From the NCBI RefSeq assembly GCF_037042905.1, contig NC_087249.1, positions 39,057,901 to 39,121,900 on the forward strand: 64,000 bases of DNA, read 5' to 3'. This DNA comes from Lytechinus pictus (taxonomy: Eukaryota > Echinodermata > Echinoidea > Temnopleuroida > Toxopneustidae). Below are positions 59,860-64,000 of the stretch, piece after piece (the first letter of the stretch is position 1; each line of letters opens with the position of its first letter). The notes under the pieces are model-generated. The model made no database searches. It saw only the letters and a list, made by a program, of their open reading frames with translations, and was not told the origin of the DNA. Both the position numbers and the translations under genes were made by a program.

Positions 59860-60960
59860 TTTAACATATCCTACATTATTTACAATACTATAAAATAGCT
59901 GTTAAAAAATGTGTGCTTTTTATTGGTAATACTGTTCTCGAGAAGATTCCAGTTTTAGGTGCTTCTTTAATGCACTCATAAAGTGAGGAAAACTTTGAAT
60001 AGCTTTAACTTGATGAGAAAGAGCATTGCAAAAATTAATTGGATGTCATTAAATAGAAAGTGGTCCCTGCATGTATGACCTTAACGTTTTGGTAATACAA
60101 AATTAAAATTACTATTTCTTGTATTGTACCTATTGATATTTGATACACGGGTGAAATTAATTATATAATTGAAGGGCGAGTGAATTGTACAAATTTCTTG
60201 CCCCATCTAAAAAAAAAATCTTGCAGGTATCATATCTAGATCAGTAATTTTTTATATTTTCAAATTATTTAGTTCATCTAAAACAAGCTTATCTGTAACA
60301 GGGGAAGAATGACAAATATTTTTGGAAATACTCTTTTCTTTATAAATGTTTGAAACTGTAAACTTTCTGCGTGAAATTTATATGCATTTACCGGTAAATT
60401 ACAGACTAACTTATCGGCAACAGTCGTAAAATAAAGATTAAACTCTTTTGAAATTTCAGTTTAATTGTGACTTTATAATTTACATTGTACATTAATAACT
60501 GGCTTTTGACCAGTCTTTACTTTTTAGACCTAAACCTTCCAAATTCTTACACAATTTTCTAGATTCAGTTTTGTTTTCTTCGATTTGTTCTTGACAATAG
60601 GCCTACTCTTCTTTGGTTCTTCTAACCTTCCTTTGTCTACTAAGTTCCTTAAAACTTCATACTTTATTTCGAGGTCTAATTTGCCAACATTTCTTTTCAT
60701 ATTTTTTAAAGCTAAATTTTTTTCTTTAATCAAAGTGATAATTTAATGGGTAATCAATTGTACAGTCATTTGCTTAATTTTTACTTTTTTCAGAGGTGCG
60801 CACATAATCTACTTTTGATAAAAATATAGATTTGAAATTTTCCCAAGCCATATATACATCGGTACATTCAGTTACTTTAGACCAGTCTGATCGGGATAAA
60901 TTAAAATTAAAATTATCTACATTGAACCTTTTAATCTCCTAATGGATGCAGTTCTATGGC
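59860..60960 (-). pseudogene. LINE remnant with internal deletion
   Basis: From 60960 the minus strand reads FNLSRSDWSKVTECTDVYMAW, the linker after the endonuclease; then FFTTVADKLVCNLPVNAY (about 60430) and DLDMIPARFF (about 60220), the RT entry motif; then directly the C-terminal LKAIQSFPHFMSALKKHLK (about 59990). The palm with the catalytic aspartates is deleted. Several stops. Confidence 0.75.
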
Positions 60961-61184
60961 GCCCGAACACGGGCCTAATAAGATTTCTTGAACAATTAAT
61001 TAATGAATGATCACTTATAACCTAAGTAAATAACACCACTTTGACTAATTATGCTCTACTTTACTACTTAATATGCATCAGGGAGGAAGGGGTCTCAGTC
61101 GTACGTGTGGGCAACTTTATAAGTTGGCTTAAACTATTTCGATTTAGTATATTCTCATAAATTTGGGATATAGGAGACTTTTTC

Positions 61185-62345
61185 GAAATTCATTCATTCA
61201 TTTCATTTCATTTATCATGTGTAAAAACAATAAAAACATCTATTTACAATTTAATGTGTACAATAAAATTAGGAATTGATAAATAAGGTGTGGGCCCCTT
61301 AATAAGCAAAGAGCTTATCACCCGGGGCCCAAAACAAGCATAATATACAATGCAAAATAATTAAATAAAACAGGAAATCAGTGGTATTTACAACTTACGA
61401 CAATAAGCATGTACATTATAAGACAATAAAACAATTAAACAAACAACAAAAACATTAAAAAACTTGATTTATTTTGAAATTACAAGGGTGCACCTATAAG
61501 GGTAAGTTATGAATATGTAAATCTCGTAGTTTTCTTGTAAATCTATAGTGGCTGTTGAGCAGTGGCGTACCTAGGATTTTCCACAGGGGGCAAAACCGTC
61601 TGCCAAAAAATTTCACAAGCAAAAAAAAAAAAAAAGGCTTCAATCACAAATAAAGGATTTCGTACCAGAAAAAAAAATTGACAAGCAAAAAAAAAAGTCT
61701 TCAAGCTCGTCAGGGGGGCAATAAAGGTCTTCAAGCTCGTCAGGGGGGGCAAAAAAGGTCTTTCAAGCTCGTCAGGGGGGGCAGGATACGTCCTTTGCAT
61801 GGGTAGTGGCTCGTCAGGGGGGGGGGCAGACTGCCCCCCGTAGGTACGCTAGTGCTGTTGAGCATTCTTTAAAATCTTGTGATAAGTTATTCCGTATCTT
61901 AATTTGGACCATTGAATCGTAAGGATTGTTGAGATGTGGTTGAACGTGTTAAAAATGAGCGATAATCTTTATTCTTGCGGGTTTGGATATGCATAATGAG
62001 AGTCATTTTGTTTTAGAGATATTATTACAAGTTTCTGGAAATATATTCATTCTATAGTTGAACATAAAATAGCAACATTCATGTCTATCAAATAACTTTT
62101 TATTAAGATTTTTAATTTTGAAAACAGTTCATTGGTATGATAATTGAATGGAGCATTAGAAATAATTCTTACCACTTCTTTTCTGAGCAATAACTATTTT
62201 ATCTAAATGTGACTGAAATGTATGACCCCATATGACATTACAATACATAATCGAGATGTGGCAAAACAAGACTACTATAAAGTTATCATAATATATTTTG
62301 GTAAAATAAATTTCAGTTTTTGTAATTTGTAAAATGCTAATCACG
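61185..62345 (-). pseudogene. LINE C-terminal RT remnant and 3' UTR
   Basis: 62344-62156 reads YYDNFIVVLF, then IMYCNVIWGHTFQSHLDKIV and IAQKRSGK, the segment after the RT domain; decayed coding follows (LFNYHTNELFSKLKI, NPQE). The 3' UTR has the mirror-like ggccccttaataag../..cttatcacccggggccc, and the tail at about 61185-61210 is (ATGAA)n. A MITE (61560-61854) interrupts it. Confidence 0.8.
61560..61854. mobile_element. hAT-like MITE with 8-bp target duplication
   Basis: CTGTTGAG at 61552-61559 is repeated at 61855-61862. Ends CAGTGGCGTACCTAGG and inverse of CACTAGCGTACCTACGG. Inside, a unit with ttcaagctcgtcaggggggg repeats three to four times, and A-runs are frequent. No transposase. Confidence 0.92.
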
Positions 62346-62709
62346 ACTCTGCGGGAACCCTAACCCCCCTTAACAAACACTATTAAACACTAAACCTACC
62401 CCCCCCCCCACATGGCCGGGGTATATTTTCTTGGCTTTATTACAAAATACGCCCATAACTTTTCAAGAGGTTTCAATTGAACCATGGTATAATGGTTTTA
62501 TACCATTCCACAATTGCATCCTGTTTTTAATATTCGGGCCAAAGAGTTAAAAATCAGTCCAATTTATATAATCTCAAACGAAATTGACAAGCAAAGAAAG
62601 CAACAAGAAACTAAAAGTTATCACTGTAAATAAGGGTCCATTTATCCTATTGTCCAGGGGTTGTTGCACAGGCTGTAGGGCGCCGACGTCTCTTGCCCCC
62701 CCCCCCCCC

Positions 62710-62742
<33 letters not shown>

Positions 62743-63130
62743 AGAAAGAGGGGAGGAAAAGATGGAGAGGGGAAAGATGAATTTTTTTAAAGGAGAATTC
62801 TAAGAAAAATGATGAGGTGAAGAAAAGGACCATTTTGAAACTGCTTCCTGGCTGCACCAGCTCATTTAGCTCTCCTAGAAAAATTCACGGGAACAAGAAA
62901 ATAAAACAACGAAGGAGTCAGGGAGGAAAGGGGGAAGGAAAAGAAGCGGGGATAAAGAAAGAAATAACTTGTAGAAAGAAGAAAAGAAAATAATTGGGCG
63001 AAAGGGAGAGAGTGAAAGGGGAAAAAATTAGTTGTAATTTTTTCCCCACAATTTTCTTTAATCTAGTAGCCTATATTGTAAACCGCCTTTGCCTCTTTTA
63101 AATAGGGCCAGTGTAACAACGTGACGGAAA
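62346..63130. other. Homopolymer- and purine-rich stretch
   Basis: C-runs at 62400 and 62696-62710, an A-run of 30 at 62711-62740, then A/G-rich sequence to 63040. Any long open frame here (poly-Phe or poly-Lys) is an artefact. Confidence 0.7.
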
Positions 63131-63147
63131 GACAGAGCCCCACTAGT

Positions 63148-63335
63148 CTATGCAGACTCTGAATGGCTCGACGTGAGGTGGGATCTCAGCGCGAAGCGCG
63201 CTGCTGCTGGTTTGCGAAGCAGACCAGCCTGAAAGTGCGAGCGAAGCGAGCCATTCTGCTATGCAGACTCGTTGAATCAGCTGTGGTACACACACTGCAG
63301 ACGTGGGTCTACATTTGTAGACTATAGAGCCCCAC
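63148..63335. repeat. Multi-branched inverted-repeat structure with GCGAAGC hairpins
   Basis: An outer stem GAATGGCTCG (63161-63170) / CGAGCCATTC (63247-63256) encloses CAGCGCG-AAG-CGCGCTG (63187-63203) and CTGGTTTGC-GAA-GCAGACCAG (63207-63227). Direct repeats CTATGCAGACTC (63148 and 63259) and AGAGCCCCAC (63134 and 63326) bracket it. Confidence 0.85.
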
Positions 63336-64000
63336 ATAGGCCTATCGTAGGCCTACGGTGCTAAAAGGAGAAAAGGGGAGAGGCGAGAAAAAAGAAGAAG
63401 TGAAGAAAAGACTGGGGAGAAATAGAAAACTTAGTACCCTCTACTCCAATTAAACTTATTAGTAAAGACATAAAAAATACTGTCTTGCTGAGTTTGTTAT
63501 ATGTCTACTTTGTAGGTCAATATAGGAATATTTTATTGCAGCTAGTTAATTAACGCAGCTGTGCTCTCATTATTCATGTTATCAATTCAGTTACATAAAC
63601 CTATACATTGCCATCACGTTCAAGATTTAAAAAAAATGAATCAAAGCTGATCGGGGGGGGGGGGGTGGGGTGAAGAAACCCAAATAGCAGAAATTTAATT
63701 TTTTGTGAAACTTTTAATTTTTTGCATGTAAAATTTACACTCCACCGTATTAAAAAATCGTTCCCATGCAGGACCGTGGGAAAGCAGTGGCGTACAGATG
63801 GCGGGTCCGGGGGGGGGGGGGGACTGGGGGGCAAGAAAAAAAAAGAGAAAAGGAAAGAGAGAAGGGTGAAATATGATACTGTTTTCTGAATATTATGTCA
63901 AAAATTTTCACAAAATTGGATTTTTGAAATAAAAAGTGTGAACTGTGAATGACTCCCCAAATGAATTGAATTATTGTTCCACCTTTACAACAAATGTCAT
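63336..64000. other. Right edge, repeat-rich
   Basis: Purine-rich then AT-rich sequence. From 63786 an element with the CAGTGGCGTACAGATGGCGG end begins and runs off the window; it shares ctgttttctgaata with 44400-44420. Confidence 0.5.

Noticed and set aside
62642..62857. Open frame with a long Phe run
   Set aside because: Translation of an A-run and C-run.

Overview
This window is animal nuclear DNA, most likely from a sea urchin (Echinoidea). It is AT-rich, with long introns, GT-AG splice sites and tRNA-derived SINEs. Its short repeats, such as the one beginning AGGTCAAGTCCACC and the family centred on 'cagccaatcac...tcaagg', look to me like those of urchin genomes. It also carries a Death-NACHT-LRR gene, a class known to be expanded in urchins. 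The assignment is by recognition only; no search was run.

Three protein-coding genes can be read. (1) 2523-6589, plus strand: the 3' end of an SH3RF/POSH scaffold E3 ligase gene, namely a Ser/Pro-rich linker and the C-terminal SH3 domain. The RING and first three SH3 domains must lie left of the window. (2) 23419 to 17085, minus strand: a complete seven-exon COQ2 gene, the prenyltransferase of ubiquinone synthesis. All splice phases agree and both Asp-rich motifs are present. (3) 50809-58237, plus strand: a Death-NACHT-LRR innate-immune receptor. Its first two coding exons are clear; the LRR-side exons fit in phase but their ends are less certain. The three genes do not form a pathway.

The rest (about 6.6-17.0 kb, 23.4-50.8 kb and 58.3-64 kb) is a dense pile of mobile elements. 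There are decayed LINE copies of at least two kinds (Tx1/L1-like at 24.6-26.1, 26.9-29.7 and 41.0-43.1 kb; CR1/L2/Jockey-like at 32.9, 35.5, 53.5, 60 and 62 kb). There are four families of short inverted-repeat elements flanked by TTAA, several very large foldback elements (32.9-35.4, 36.7-40.5, 45.9-48.2 kb), hAT-like MITEs, SINEs and a roughly 1.2-kb element with internal tandem repeats that occurs both inside a LINE and inside an NLR intron. Many are nested, so their relative ages can be read.

The signals I would look at first are: a 15-base word (GTCGTGTCACTCACG) repeated eight times in one orientation upstream of COQ2; a near-perfect 94-bp hairpin at 14.8 kb; a perfect 34-bp hairpin just after the NLR gene; a family of G/C-tract palindromes whose paired bases change together between copies; and the recurrent GCGAAGC mini-hairpin. 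I saw no rRNA, bona fide tRNA or CRISPR array.
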